DNA from: Bacteroidaceae bacterium
GTDB taxonomy: Bacteria > Bacteroidota > Bacteroidia > Bacteroidales > Bacteroidaceae
NCBI GenBank assembly: GCA_017536765.1
Contig: JAFXGV010000026.1
Span: 1 to 64,000 of the forward strand
Length of the DNA: 64,000 nt
Direction of reading: 5' to 3'
Part shown: piece after piece, positions 18,516-26,118 of the stretch
Numbering within the stretch: position 1 is the stretch's first letter
Layout of the letters: every line of letters starts with the position of its first letter
Made by a program: the position numbers and the translations under genes
Notes under the pieces: generated by a model
The model's database searches: none
Seen by the model: only the letters and a program-made list of their open reading frames with translations
What the model was told of the DNA's origin: nothing

Positions 18516-18532
18516 AACAAAAAGTGTGCCAA
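18516..18532 (-). promoter_or_regulatory. Sigma-54-like motif upstream of groES
   Basis: The minus strand reads TTGGCACACTTTTTGTT, which fits TTGGCAC-N5-TTG (-24/-12) except for the last GC, here GT. A near-identical motif precedes secA (28013-28029). It lies about 70 bases before the groES ATG and downstream of a standard -7 element at 18549-18556. Confidence 0.4.
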
Positions 18533-18548
18533 AAAAGTTGCGCGACTG

Positions 18549-18556
18549 CAAAGATA
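18549..18556 (-). promoter_or_regulatory. -7 element (TATCTTTG) of groES-groEL
   Basis: A perfect TAnnTTTG octamer on the minus strand. The nearest TTTG upstream (18581-18584) is 24 bases away, slightly too far for the consensus. Predicted leader about 95 bases. Confidence 0.55.
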
Positions 18557-18660
18557 GCAAACTTTTCCTTTCGTGACACCCAAATGTGACATTTTGGCAG
18601 AAAAGAGAAAGATTTACAAAATTAACCAAAGTATTATTTAATAAAAAAGGTTTTAATTAC

Positions 18661-18668
18661 TACTTTTG
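18661..18668 (+). promoter_or_regulatory. -7 element (TACTTTTG) of the YihY/BrkB gene
   Basis: Matches TAnnTTTG, 22 bases before the ATG at 18691. A TTTG at -33 is missing; the region is A+T-rich. It shares the intergenic region divergently with groES. Confidence 0.45.
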
Positions 18669-18690
18669 CAGTAAACCACGAAAAAGAGAT

Positions 18691-20061
18691 ATGATAAACT
18701 ACATAAAAAAGATTGCCGCAAAGCTTGTGGCACTGGACAATGACAAGGAGATAGACAACAACCGCGGTTTGTGGGCCATTGTAAAGCTATGCACAAGTTT
18801 CGGCAGCCTGCAACAGGCATCGGCGGCACTCACATACCACACGCTGTTTGCCATAGTGCCGGTAATGGCACTTATGGTGGCTATTGCAAATATTTTGGGA
18901 TATGGCGAGATGTTTAAGGAGCAGGTGCAGTTCTTTTTCCACGGGCAGGATATGATTTCGGAAAAGTTGCTGGGTTTTGCCGACAGCTACCTGAACAACA
19001 CACAGGTAAGTTTTTGGCTTGGCGCGGGTATTGGTTTGATACTATTGCTCTACTCGGTATTTTCCATCTTCAAAACGATAGATGCCACCTTCAACACGCT
19101 GTGGAACCTACCCGGGCGCGATTTCACCCAGTTGCTCAGCATTTTTGCCATTGTGTTGCTCATTCCCTTTGTGGCAATAATTCTGCTTGCCATCTGGTGG
19201 ACGATGTCGTCGTATCTCAAGGGCACCATAATACACGAACTGAATGTTTTTATATTCACGGTTTCGGCCTATGTTGTATGCCTTTTTGGCGCATACAAGC
19301 TGATACCGCGCGCCAAGGTGGATATAAAGTATGCTGCCATAGCATCGGTTGTGTGCGGTATGGTTTTTGCGCTGATGCAATATTTCAGCTACACCATTAT
19401 TTCAATGTTCAACAACTACCGCAACATTTACGGCGACCTTGCGAGCCTCATCATATTCCTGCTGCTCATCTACTATTCGTGGACCATCTGTATGGCAGGC
19501 AGCCGTTGGAACTACCTGTTGCAAAGGGCCGACAAATTGGTGAGAGAGAACAAATTTGCGGGCATCAGCAACAACTACCGCAAATTCCTGTGCCTCATCA
19601 CGCTCGACAAGGCCGAGCAGCTATGCTCGCTCACAGGCAAGGAGGTTTTCGACATTGAATATATATCGGGGGTGCTGAACAGCGCATACGACATACCGCC
19701 ACACATATCGGAGATATTCATAAAATCTATGATTAACCGCGGTATTTTCATTCCCGTGGACAACAAAAAGAACTACTCCATTGCACCGGCCTACCGCCAC
19801 AAAAAGATAATAGAACTCATCGACAGCCTCGACAAGGCCGGCAAAGACAAAGAGGCCATTGAGGAGGCCCCCAACGCACACATACACAAAAATGCGCGCC
19901 TGCTGCTGCAATTCATAAACGATAAAGGCTCGATGAATGCCGACGCTTGGGACACACGCCTTGAAAATTTCTTCAATGCCGACATAGACACCAACAACGC
20001 CGAGGAGATAAAACCCTACGAGGAGAGCCTCCTTGACAAGATTAGCAACATTTTCAAATAA
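18691..20061 (+). CDS. YihY/virulence factor BrkB family membrane protein
   Basis: The product is 456 residues. About six transmembrane helices occupy residues 35-290, opening with the family motif SAALTYHTLFAIVPVMALMV. The rest is a cytoplasmic winged-helix-like C-terminal part (FAGISNNYRKFLCLITLDKAEQLCSL onward), as in long Bacteroidota members. It was once annotated as ribonuclease BN, but that activity belongs to another protein, and the true function (possibly transport) is unknown. The ATG at 18691 is used because homology starts there and a -7 element lies at 18661; the frame stays open upstream to 18586. It is transcribed divergently from groES. Confidence 0.9.
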   Translation: MINYIKKIAAKLVALDNDKEIDNNRGLWAIVKLCTSFGSLQQASAALTYHTLFAIVPVMALMVAIANILGYGEMFKEQVQFFFHGQDMISEKLLGFADSYLNNTQVSFWLGAGIGLILLLYSVFSIFKTIDATFNTLWNLPGRDFTQLLSIFAIVLLIPFVAIILLAIWWTMSSYLKGTIIHELNVFIFTVSAYVVCLFGAYKLIPRAKVDIKYAAIASVVCGMVFALMQYFSYTIISMFNNYRNIYGDLASLIIFLLLIYYSWTICMAGSRWNYLLQRADKLVRENKFAGISNNYRKFLCLITLDKAEQLCSLTGKEVFDIEYISGVLNSAYDIPPHISEIFIKSMINRGIFIPVDNKKNYSIAPAYRHKKIIELIDSLDKAGKDKEAIEEAPNAHIHKNARLLLQFINDKGSMNADAWDTRLENFFNADIDTNNAEEIKPYEESLLDKISNIFK

Positions 20062-20138
20062 CACGCAAACAACGGCACAAAGCCATTGCTACTACAAAAA
20101 ATCAGCATACAATACTATTACACACAAAAATTAAAGCT

Positions 20139-20765
20139 ATGAATAGAAAAATTTTCAACAACGTATTTACCGCCTTGGCAGTTTTATTATTGTTTACATC
20201 TTGTGAGGAACTATTTGACAATGAGGAAGAGATACAATTAGCCACCGCGACAGGATTTGTCGTTAATGAAGAGGCAAATAGTATGATAGAGGGCAAGTGG
20301 AAACTTGTAAACGTTGGAGATGGTTTAGAGTTTAGAGACGGCGTTGAATACGTTATAACACACCACACCTCCATCTCCATCATAAGTTCCATAAAGGATA
20401 TGACTATAAAAATTGATAAAGACAGAATGAATAAAATATTCACTTTCAATTTTTATAGCCCAACTTTAATAAAGGAATATATAGTCATCAACAACCATTT
20501 AGGAACTTCAGAAAATGTGCATAGCTCATATACCTACAATACCAAAGACCGCAATTTCAACGTAGAATTCGAAAGAGTTAATATATCCGAAAATTCCAAT
20601 GAATACAATCTTGTTGAAAAAATTTATGTTTGGCATTCGGTAGGATGGTCCCCCCAAATCCGCATATACGGTTATGACTACGACATACCCGAAGTAACCA
20701 GAATAATTATGCATCTTTCTTCAGGCGCCGGGACTTACTATTACGAATTCGTACCTATTAGATAA
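20139..20765 (+). CDS. Orphan lipoprotein, unknown function
   Basis: The product is 208 residues with a lipobox (LLLFTSC, Cys22). The mature part is acidic at the start, then beta-rich (GKWKLVNVGDGLEF, KIFTFNFYSPTLIKEY, FNVEFERVNI), a pattern seen in lipocalin-like Bacteroidota lipoproteins, but no family is firmly recognised. The gene is more A+T-rich than both neighbours and uses many AAT/ATA/GAA codons, which may mean later acquisition. No strong promoter is visible; it stands between the BrkB-like gene and the thiamine riboswitch. Confidence 0.65.
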   Translation: MNRKIFNNVFTALAVLLLFTSCEELFDNEEEIQLATATGFVVNEEANSMIEGKWKLVNVGDGLEFRDGVEYVITHHTSISIISSIKDMTIKIDKDRMNKIFTFNFYSPTLIKEYIVINNHLGTSENVHSSYTYNTKDRNFNVEFERVNISENSNEYNLVEKIYVWHSVGWSPQIRIYGYDYDIPEVTRIIMHLSSGAGTYYYEFVPIR

Positions 20766-20815
20766 GATACGGCACACCCATTTTTTTACACAAACATCAA
20801 AATTCCATACTGTTG

Positions 20816-20847
20816 TTTGCGTGATAAAAAAGTTTGTATTACTTTCG
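20816..20847 (+). promoter_or_regulatory. Promoter of the thiamine acquisition operon
   Basis: TTTG at 20816-20819 and TACTTTCG at 20840-20847 are 20 bases apart. Transcription would begin near 20853, immediately before the riboswitch aptamer. Confidence 0.65.
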
Positions 20848-20860
20848 CAGCAGATTTCAA

Positions 20861-20932
20861 TAACGGGGTGCCTTAATATACGGGCTGAGATCATACCCAA
20901 GAACCTGATCCGGGTAATGCCGGCGTAGGGAG
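20861..20932 (+). ncRNA. TPP riboswitch (THI element)
   Basis: The aptamer core is intact: GGGGTGCC at 20865-20872, CTGAGA at 20885-20890, ACCC at 20895-20898, then CTGATCCGGGTAATGCC and GCGTAGGG ending at 20930. These are the pyrimidine- and pyrophosphate-binding helices of the thiamine pyrophosphate sensor. It lies in the leader of the thiamine receptor-transporter-kinase operon, so expression should drop when TPP is plentiful. Confidence 0.95.
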
Positions 20933-20935
20933 AGA

Positions 20936-20960
20936 GCCGAATGGCGTGCACACATTCGGC
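20936..20960 (+). promoter_or_regulatory. Expression-platform hairpin after the TPP aptamer
   Basis: GCCGAATG (20936-20943) and CATTCGGC (20953-20960) form an 8-base stem with a 9-base loop, 4 bases past the aptamer. No T-run follows, so it is not a plain intrinsic terminator. A further short complement (20970-20976 with 21006-21012) could form downstream. Translation control is more likely than termination. Confidence 0.5.
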
Positions 20961-21049
20961 ACACGCAGGAAAATCCCCATTTTCTGTTTAACAACGGAGT
21001 TTGGAGGATTTTTCATTTCCCCCAAGCTCCACTAAAATTTGGAATTGCA

Positions 21050-23287
21050 ATGAAAAAGAGAACATTGCTCTGCTGCATATTATGTGCGGCAAGCGCGGCC
21101 TATGCACACAATGGGGCTGCGCAGAAGGACAGCTTGCAGAACAAGAATCTGCAGGAAGTGGAAATATTGGCGGGGCGTGCCACGGAAACCACCCCCGTTG
21201 CCTATACCAACATAGGCAAGGAGGTGCTTAAAAAGAGCAACACGGGTGTTGATTTCCCATACCTCATAAGCAGCACGCCAAGCGCTCTGACAACAAGCGA
21301 TGCAGGAGCCGGCATAGGCTATACCACCCTGCGCGTGCGTGGCACCGATGGCACACGCATAAATGTAACAGCCAACGGAATACCGATAAACGATGCCGAG
21401 AGCCACAATGTATTCTGGGTGAATATGCCCGACCTTGCTTCGTCGGTAAAAGATGTGCAGATACAGCGCGGTGTGGGAACATCTACCAACGGAGCAGGCG
21501 CGTTCGGTGCAAGCATAAATATGCAGATAAGCGAAGCGGGTAACACGCCGTATGCCGAATTCAGCGGCTCGGCAGGCTCGTTTGGCACACACAAAGCCAC
21601 GCTCAAGGTGGGTAGCGGACTCATAGCCGACCGCTGGGCCATAGACCTGCGCCTGTCGGACATTGGCAGCGACGGTTACATAGACCGTGCCGAAACCAAC
21701 CTGCAGTCGTACTATCTGCAAGGCAGCTATTTCACCGACAACACAGCCGTAAAACTTATAACATTTGCCGGTGAGGAACAGACCTATCACGCTTGGAACT
21801 ATGCATCGAAGGAGGAGATGGCGCTCTATGGCCGCCGCTACAACAGTTGCGGTTATATGTTCACCGATGAAAACGGCAAGGCACACTACTACGACGACCA
21901 GACCGACAACTACACTCAAACAAACTACCAGTTGCTCATAGACCACCGCTTCAACAACGAGTGGAATGCCAACATTGGCCTGCACTACACAAAGGGCGAC
22001 GGCTACTACCAGGAGTACAAGACAGGCCGCACGCTCAAGGAGTATGCCCTGATGCCATACGAGCTGAACGGCGAAACAATCAAAAAGAGCGACCTTGTGC
22101 GCAAAAAGGCGATGGACAACCACTTTGGCGGTGCGGTTTTTGCTGTCACATACAACGCCAATCGTGTAAATGCCACCGTGGGTGGTGCGCTCAACCGCTA
22201 TGTGGGCGACCACTTCGGGCACGTGTTGTGGGTGAAGAATTACATTGGCAACGTAGTGCCCAACCACGAATATTATCGCAACCAAGGGCGCAAGAGCGAT
22301 GGTAACATCTACATAAAAGGAGATTTCAGCATCACGGAGCACCTTAATGCATATGCCGATGTGCAATACCGCCACATAGCATACGACATAACAGGCTGCA
22401 ACGACAAGTGGAACGATGCCACAGGCGCACCGCAACAGCTTGCAATAGACGAAACATTCAATTTCGTAAACCCCAAAGCGGGCCTTTCGTGGCAGATAGA
22501 CAGAGAGAACCGCCTATTCGGCTCGGTGAGCGTGGCTCACAAGGAGCCCACCCGCAACAACTACACCGACGGCAAGCTGAACGAGCACCCCAAAGAAGAA
22601 CGCCTGATAGATTACGAACTTGGTTACAGCTACACAGGCGAATATTTCCACGCCGGCGTGAACCTCTATTATATGGACTACAAAGACCAGCTTGTACTCA
22701 CCGGCGAGCTTAACGAGATAGGCGAGCCGCTTGCCGCAAACGTGCCGCGCAGCTACCGCACCGGCATTGAGCTTATGGCAGGCGCAAAACTCCCTTGCGG
22801 CCTGCTGTGGGAGGCCAATGCCACACTGAGCCGCAATAGAGTGAAGGATTTTACCGAAACACTCTACGAGGATGAGTGGGTAGGCGGCGAGCGTTGGGTT
22901 ATAAAGCACGGCGACACCCCCATAGCCTTCTCGCCCGACATTATTGTGAACAACACCATAGGTTATGCCTACAAGGGCTTTGAAGCATCGTTGCAATCGC
23001 AATACGTGAGCAAGCAGTATATGAGCAATTCCAAACAGAACGACCACATACTCGATGCCTATTTCGTGAGCAACCTGCGCCTTGCATACAGTTTTGATGT
23101 GCCACGCACAAAGGGAGTGACTGTGGGTGTTACAATATACAACCTGTTCGACCACGAATACGAGAACAACGGCTATGCCGGCAGCGGTTTCTACACCGAC
23201 AATGGCGAGAAGATACGCTACAACTATGCCGGTTATGCAGCGCAAGCAGGCATAAATGCACTTGGAACAATTTCAATAAGACTGTAA
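21050..23287 (+). CDS. TonB-dependent outer-membrane receptor for thiamine (inferred substrate)
   Basis: The product is 745 residues: signal peptide (1-19), TonB box region, plug domain (LRVRGTDGTRINVTANGIPI, NDAESHNVFWVNMPDLASSV, IQRGVGTSTNGAGAFGASIN) and a 22-strand-type barrel ending in an aromatic/Leu C-terminus (LGTISIRL). The TPP riboswitch in front and pnuT plus thiamine pyrophosphokinase behind point to uptake of thiamine or a phosphorylated form across the outer membrane. The same three-gene set has been described in gut Bacteroides. Substrate assignment rests on context, not on the barrel sequence. Confidence 0.9.
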   Translation: MKKRTLLCCILCAASAAYAHNGAAQKDSLQNKNLQEVEILAGRATETTPVAYTNIGKEVLKKSNTGVDFPYLISSTPSALTTSDAGAGIGYTTLRVRGTDGTRINVTANGIPINDAESHNVFWVNMPDLASSVKDVQIQRGVGTSTNGAGAFGASINMQISEAGNTPYAEFSGSAGSFGTHKATLKVGSGLIADRWAIDLRLSDIGSDGYIDRAETNLQSYYLQGSYFTDNTAVKLITFAGEEQTYHAWNYASKEEMALYGRRYNSCGYMFTDENGKAHYYDDQTDNYTQTNYQLLIDHRFNNEWNANIGLHYTKGDGYYQEYKTGRTLKEYALMPYELNGETIKKSDLVRKKAMDNHFGGAVFAVTYNANRVNATVGGALNRYVGDHFGHVLWVKNYIGNVVPNHEYYRNQGRKSDGNIYIKGDFSITEHLNAYADVQYRHIAYDITGCNDKWNDATGAPQQLAIDETFNFVNPKAGLSWQIDRENRLFGSVSVAHKEPTRNNYTDGKLNEHPKEERLIDYELGYSYTGEYFHAGVNLYYMDYKDQLVLTGELNEIGEPLAANVPRSYRTGIELMAGAKLPCGLLWEANATLSRNRVKDFTETLYEDEWVGGERWVIKHGDTPIAFSPDIIVNNTIGYAYKGFEASLQSQYVSKQYMSNSKQNDHILDAYFVSNLRLAYSFDVPRTKGVTVGVTIYNLFDHEYENNGYAGSGFYTDNGEKIRYNYAGYAAQAGINALGTISIRL

Positions 23288-23296
23288 AAAACCATT

Positions 23297-23878
23297 ATGG
23301 AACAAGCAATAGAGATTATAGGAACCTTAGTAGGCGTAATTTACCTGTGGCTTGAGTACCGCGCAAGCATCTATTTGTGGGTGACAAGCATCATAATGCC
23401 CGCAATATACCTGTATGTATATTATAACGCCGGGCTCTATGCCGATTTTGGAATAAACATCTACTACCTGCTCATAGCGCTCTATGGCTGGGCTGCGTGG
23501 CGGTACGGGTTCCACCTGTTCGGTTCCAAAAAGAAAGAGGAAAAAGAGCTTGCAATTACCCACACCCCCAAAAGGGTGTGGGGCAAGCTCGCCCTCACAT
23601 ACATTGCAGCGCAGTGCGTAATAACATACATACTTATAAACCACACCGACAGCACCGTGCCTTGGTGGGACTCATTCACCACGGCATTGAGCATTGTGGG
23701 AATGTGGATGCTTGCCCGCAAATACATTGAGCAGTGGTGGGTGTGGTTAGTGGTAGATGCCGTGAGCGCCTGGCTCTACATATATAAAGGACTCTATTTC
23801 ACCGCTGTTCTCTATGCCGTTTACGCAATAATTTCTATCTTTGGCTACTTCAAATGGAGAAAATTGATGCAAAAATGA
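23297..23878 (+). CDS. pnuT: PnuT-type thiamine transporter (PnuC family)
   Basis: The product is 193 residues with about seven transmembrane helices, the PnuC/SWEET-like fold. Conserved aromatic stretches include GVIYLWLEYRASIYLWVTSI, YGWAAWRYG and ARKYIEQWWVWLVVDAVSAW, where substrate-binding Trp residues lie in PnuC proteins. PnuC homologues carry nicotinamide riboside, riboflavin or thiamine by facilitated diffusion with trapping by phosphorylation. Here the kinase gene overlaps the stop codon and a TPP riboswitch controls the operon, so thiamine is the probable substrate. Starts 9 bases after the receptor gene. Confidence 0.9.
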   Translation: MEQAIEIIGTLVGVIYLWLEYRASIYLWVTSIIMPAIYLYVYYNAGLYADFGINIYYLLIALYGWAAWRYGFHLFGSKKKEEKELAITHTPKRVWGKLALTYIAAQCVITYILINHTDSTVPWWDSFTTALSIVGMWMLARKYIEQWWVWLVVDAVSAWLYIYKGLYFTAVLYAVYAIISIFGYFKWRKLMQK

Positions 23879-24486
23879 GAGAATTCGATGCTGTGATAAT
23901 AGCAAACGGCGAATACCCCACTGCCGCCGGACCATTGCAAATAATAGAGAACGCCCCATACGTAGTATGCTGCGACGGCGGTGCCAACGAATATATCGCC
24001 CGAGGCAACACGCCCGATATAATAATAGGCGATGGCGACTCGTTGAGCGCCTCCAACCGCGAAAAATATTCTCATATACTGCACCGCATAGAGGAGCAAG
24101 AGACCAACGACCAGACAAAAGCCGTAGGCTGGCTGCTGCAGCACGGCTACAAGAGGATAGCCATTGTGGCAGCCACAGGCAAGCGCGAGGATCACACATT
24201 GGGCAACATAAGCCTGCTAATAGAGTATATGCGTGCAGGTGCCTGCGTGCGCTCATTCACCAATTATGGCACATTTATACCCTGCAAGGATTCTTTCACA
24301 CTACCCACAAGAAAAGGGCAGCAGATTTCCATTATAAATTTCACGGCAAGCGGTTTCTCTTCACAGGGGCTGCGTTACCCATTATACGACTTCACAAATT
24401 GGTGGCAGGGCACGCTTAACGAGGCTGTAACCGACAACGTAACCATCAAGTGCAAGGGGGAATTCCTCATTTTTGCAAATTACTGA
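23875..24486 (+). CDS. Thiamine pyrophosphokinase
   Basis: The product is 203 residues, converting thiamine and ATP to TPP and AMP. Family motifs: VIIANGEYP, CCDGGANEYI, PDIIIGDGDSLS (substrate and metal-binding Asp cluster), QETNDQTKA and VAATGKREDHTLGNI, in that order. The ATG at 23875 overlaps the pnuT stop (ATGA), suggesting translational coupling; an in-frame ATG at 23854 is possible but less likely. Coupling kinase to transporter traps thiamine inside the cell. Its 3' end overlaps the convergent RluA gene by 7 bases. Confidence 0.93.
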   Translation: MREFDAVIIANGEYPTAAGPLQIIENAPYVVCCDGGANEYIARGNTPDIIIGDGDSLSASNREKYSHILHRIEEQETNDQTKAVGWLLQHGYKRIAIVAATGKREDHTLGNISLLIEYMRAGACVRSFTNYGTFIPCKDSFTLPTRKGQQISIINFTASGFSSQGLRYPLYDFTNWWQGTLNEAVTDNVTIKCKGEFLIFANY

Positions 24487-26114
24487 AAAGGCGCAGGCGA
24501 CGACAACTCCACACGCTCTCCGCTCACCGGGTGCTTGAAAGCCACATAACAAGCGTGCAGCATAAGGCGCTCGGCAGCCGAGCCATAAAGCGCATCGCCC
24601 ACTATAGGTACATTAAGCCCCAGGTGGTGTGCACAATGCACGCGCAGCTGGTGTGTGCGCCCCGTAACAGGCTGTAACGACACAAGCGCACATTCACTGC
24701 TGCCGCATTGCACATTGCGCAACAGCTTGAAAATGGTTTTTGCAGGCTTACCCTCTTCGAATGATACTTTTTGACAAGGACGGTGGTCATAATCGGGCAT
24801 TAAGGGCAGATTAACCTCGCCCTCGCTATGCACCGGCACACCATCGAGCAGAGCAACATAACGCTTTTCCACCTCGCGCGATGCAAAAAGCCCTTGCATA
24901 GCCTTGAGCATATCCATAGAACGGGCCGCCACAAGCAGGCCTGACGTGGCCATATCGAGCCTGTGAACCACAAATATATCGTTGCTCTTGTATGTGGAAC
25001 GCAGCCAATCCTGCACGCTGCTGCCGCCCACAATGCCCGGCACGCTGAGCACACCGTGAGGCTTATCCACCACAATGAGCGAATCATCTTTATACACCAC
25101 CTTTATTGCCGTGATGTTCTCGCCGCCACGTTCAAGAGCCGACTCCTCTACATCGATGCCCTGCAGCATATACGAGAGTATGGGGTAGCATTTGCTTTTG
25201 CACGAGGGGTAGAAACAGCCATCGCGGCGCACCTCGCCTGCGGGCGATGCACCCACCCAGAATTCAGCCATAGCAAGGGGTTGCATATTATTATCGTAGG
25301 CATACTGCAACATTTTGGGGGCGGCACACTCCCCCGCCCCAGCAGGGGGTAAAGCACCGTTATAAGCAGCAAATATTTCCAAAAGGCTTCTTCGTTCACC
25401 GCGCCCGTTGAGTACTTTGAACTGCGTAAAAAGCCACTCCTGCAGTGCTGCCGAGCGTTGCTTGCGTTCTGCCGCAAGGGCTGCAATCCTTTGAGTAAAA
25501 GGCTGAAGCATTGCACGAGCATCTTCCACCTTCTCATTGCAATGGCGAACAAGCCTCTTGAGTTCAGCCTTTTCGAACCGGCTCTGGTGTATAAGAGCCT
25601 CGAGCTCGGCCGCCGTTGCTGTGCCCGATGCACGTTTTTCGTCGCGGGCTTTTTTGTTGGCGGCATACTGCTGCTTGCGCGCAGCAATGGTTTCGTGAGC
25701 ATAACACTCGGAATGTGCCACAGCCTCAACGGCGGAATGATACTCATCGCTGCGCTCTATTTCCGCAATTTTATGGTTTATTGCCGTTATGGCAGCCTCC
25801 TCGCGTTTGAAATAGCCGTCGGGTGCAAGGAAATCGAACACAGGAGGTGCAAAACCCGCTTGCCTGTTGCTGCCACACAAAAGGCCCGAAAAGCCTGCAA
25901 GATAGCCCACCTCGCCCGCGACATTGCGCACAACAAGCACACCCAACATTTTGCCTGTGGCGGCATCGGCTGCCAGACGGGGGTTACCCTGCAGCAGCAG
26001 GCGCAATTCATCGGCAGCCCACACACAGAGCGTGTGTGGGCTGTAGTGGAACGGGTTATTGAAACTCGTTAGCAGTGAAACTGAAGATATATCCTTCTTA
26101 AAGCGGTGGAACAT
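24480..26114 (-). CDS. RluA-family pseudouridine synthase, long Bacteroidota form
   Basis: The product is 544 residues. The C-terminal ~210 residues are the catalytic domain: HGVLSVPG, VHRLDMATSGLLVAAR (catalytic Asp around residue 387) and the TGRTHQLRVHCAH ending motif. Typical RluA enzymes have only about 220-320 residues; the extra N-terminal ~320 residues include a long charged coiled-coil (about 150-260), a form often seen in this phylum. The target is probably an rRNA or tRNA uridine, not determinable here. It begins 4 bases after the GH110 gene and should be cotranscribed with it. Confidence 0.9.
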   Translation of the reverse strand: MFHRFKKDISSVSLLTSFNNPFHYSPHTLCVWAADELRLLLQGNPRLAADAATGKMLGVLVVRNVAGEVGYLAGFSGLLCGSNRQAGFAPPVFDFLAPDGYFKREEAAITAINHKIAEIERSDEYHSAVEAVAHSECYAHETIAARKQQYAANKKARDEKRASGTATAAELEALIHQSRFEKAELKRLVRHCNEKVEDARAMLQPFTQRIAALAAERKQRSAALQEWLFTQFKVLNGRGERRSLLEIFAAYNGALPPAGAGECAAPKMLQYAYDNNMQPLAMAEFWVGASPAGEVRRDGCFYPSCKSKCYPILSYMLQGIDVEESALERGGENITAIKVVYKDDSLIVVDKPHGVLSVPGIVGGSSVQDWLRSTYKSNDIFVVHRLDMATSGLLVAARSMDMLKAMQGLFASREVEKRYVALLDGVPVHSEGEVNLPLMPDYDHRPCQKVSFEEGKPAKTIFKLLRNVQCGSSECALVSLQPVTGRTHQLRVHCAHHLGLNVPIVGDALYGSAAERLMLHACYVAFKHPVSGERVELSSPAPFQ

Positions 26115-26118
26115 CTTT

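Noticed and set aside
18449-18592. Upstream extension of groES
   Set aside because: No GroES homology before 18448; the segment contains promoter elements.
18500-18600. CIRCE/HrcA operator upstream of groESL
   Set aside because: No GCACTC-N9-GAGTGC repeat is present; only a shorter GTGCC/GGCAC hairpin.
20771-20792. Third sigma-54-like site before the thiamine operon
   Set aside because: GGCACACCC lacks the TTGG and the -12 TTG at proper spacing.
21080-22435. 451-codon minus-strand open frame opposite the thiamine receptor
   Set aside because: Shadow of the receptor gene; composition is unnatural (Cys/Val/His-rich) and no start signals are present.
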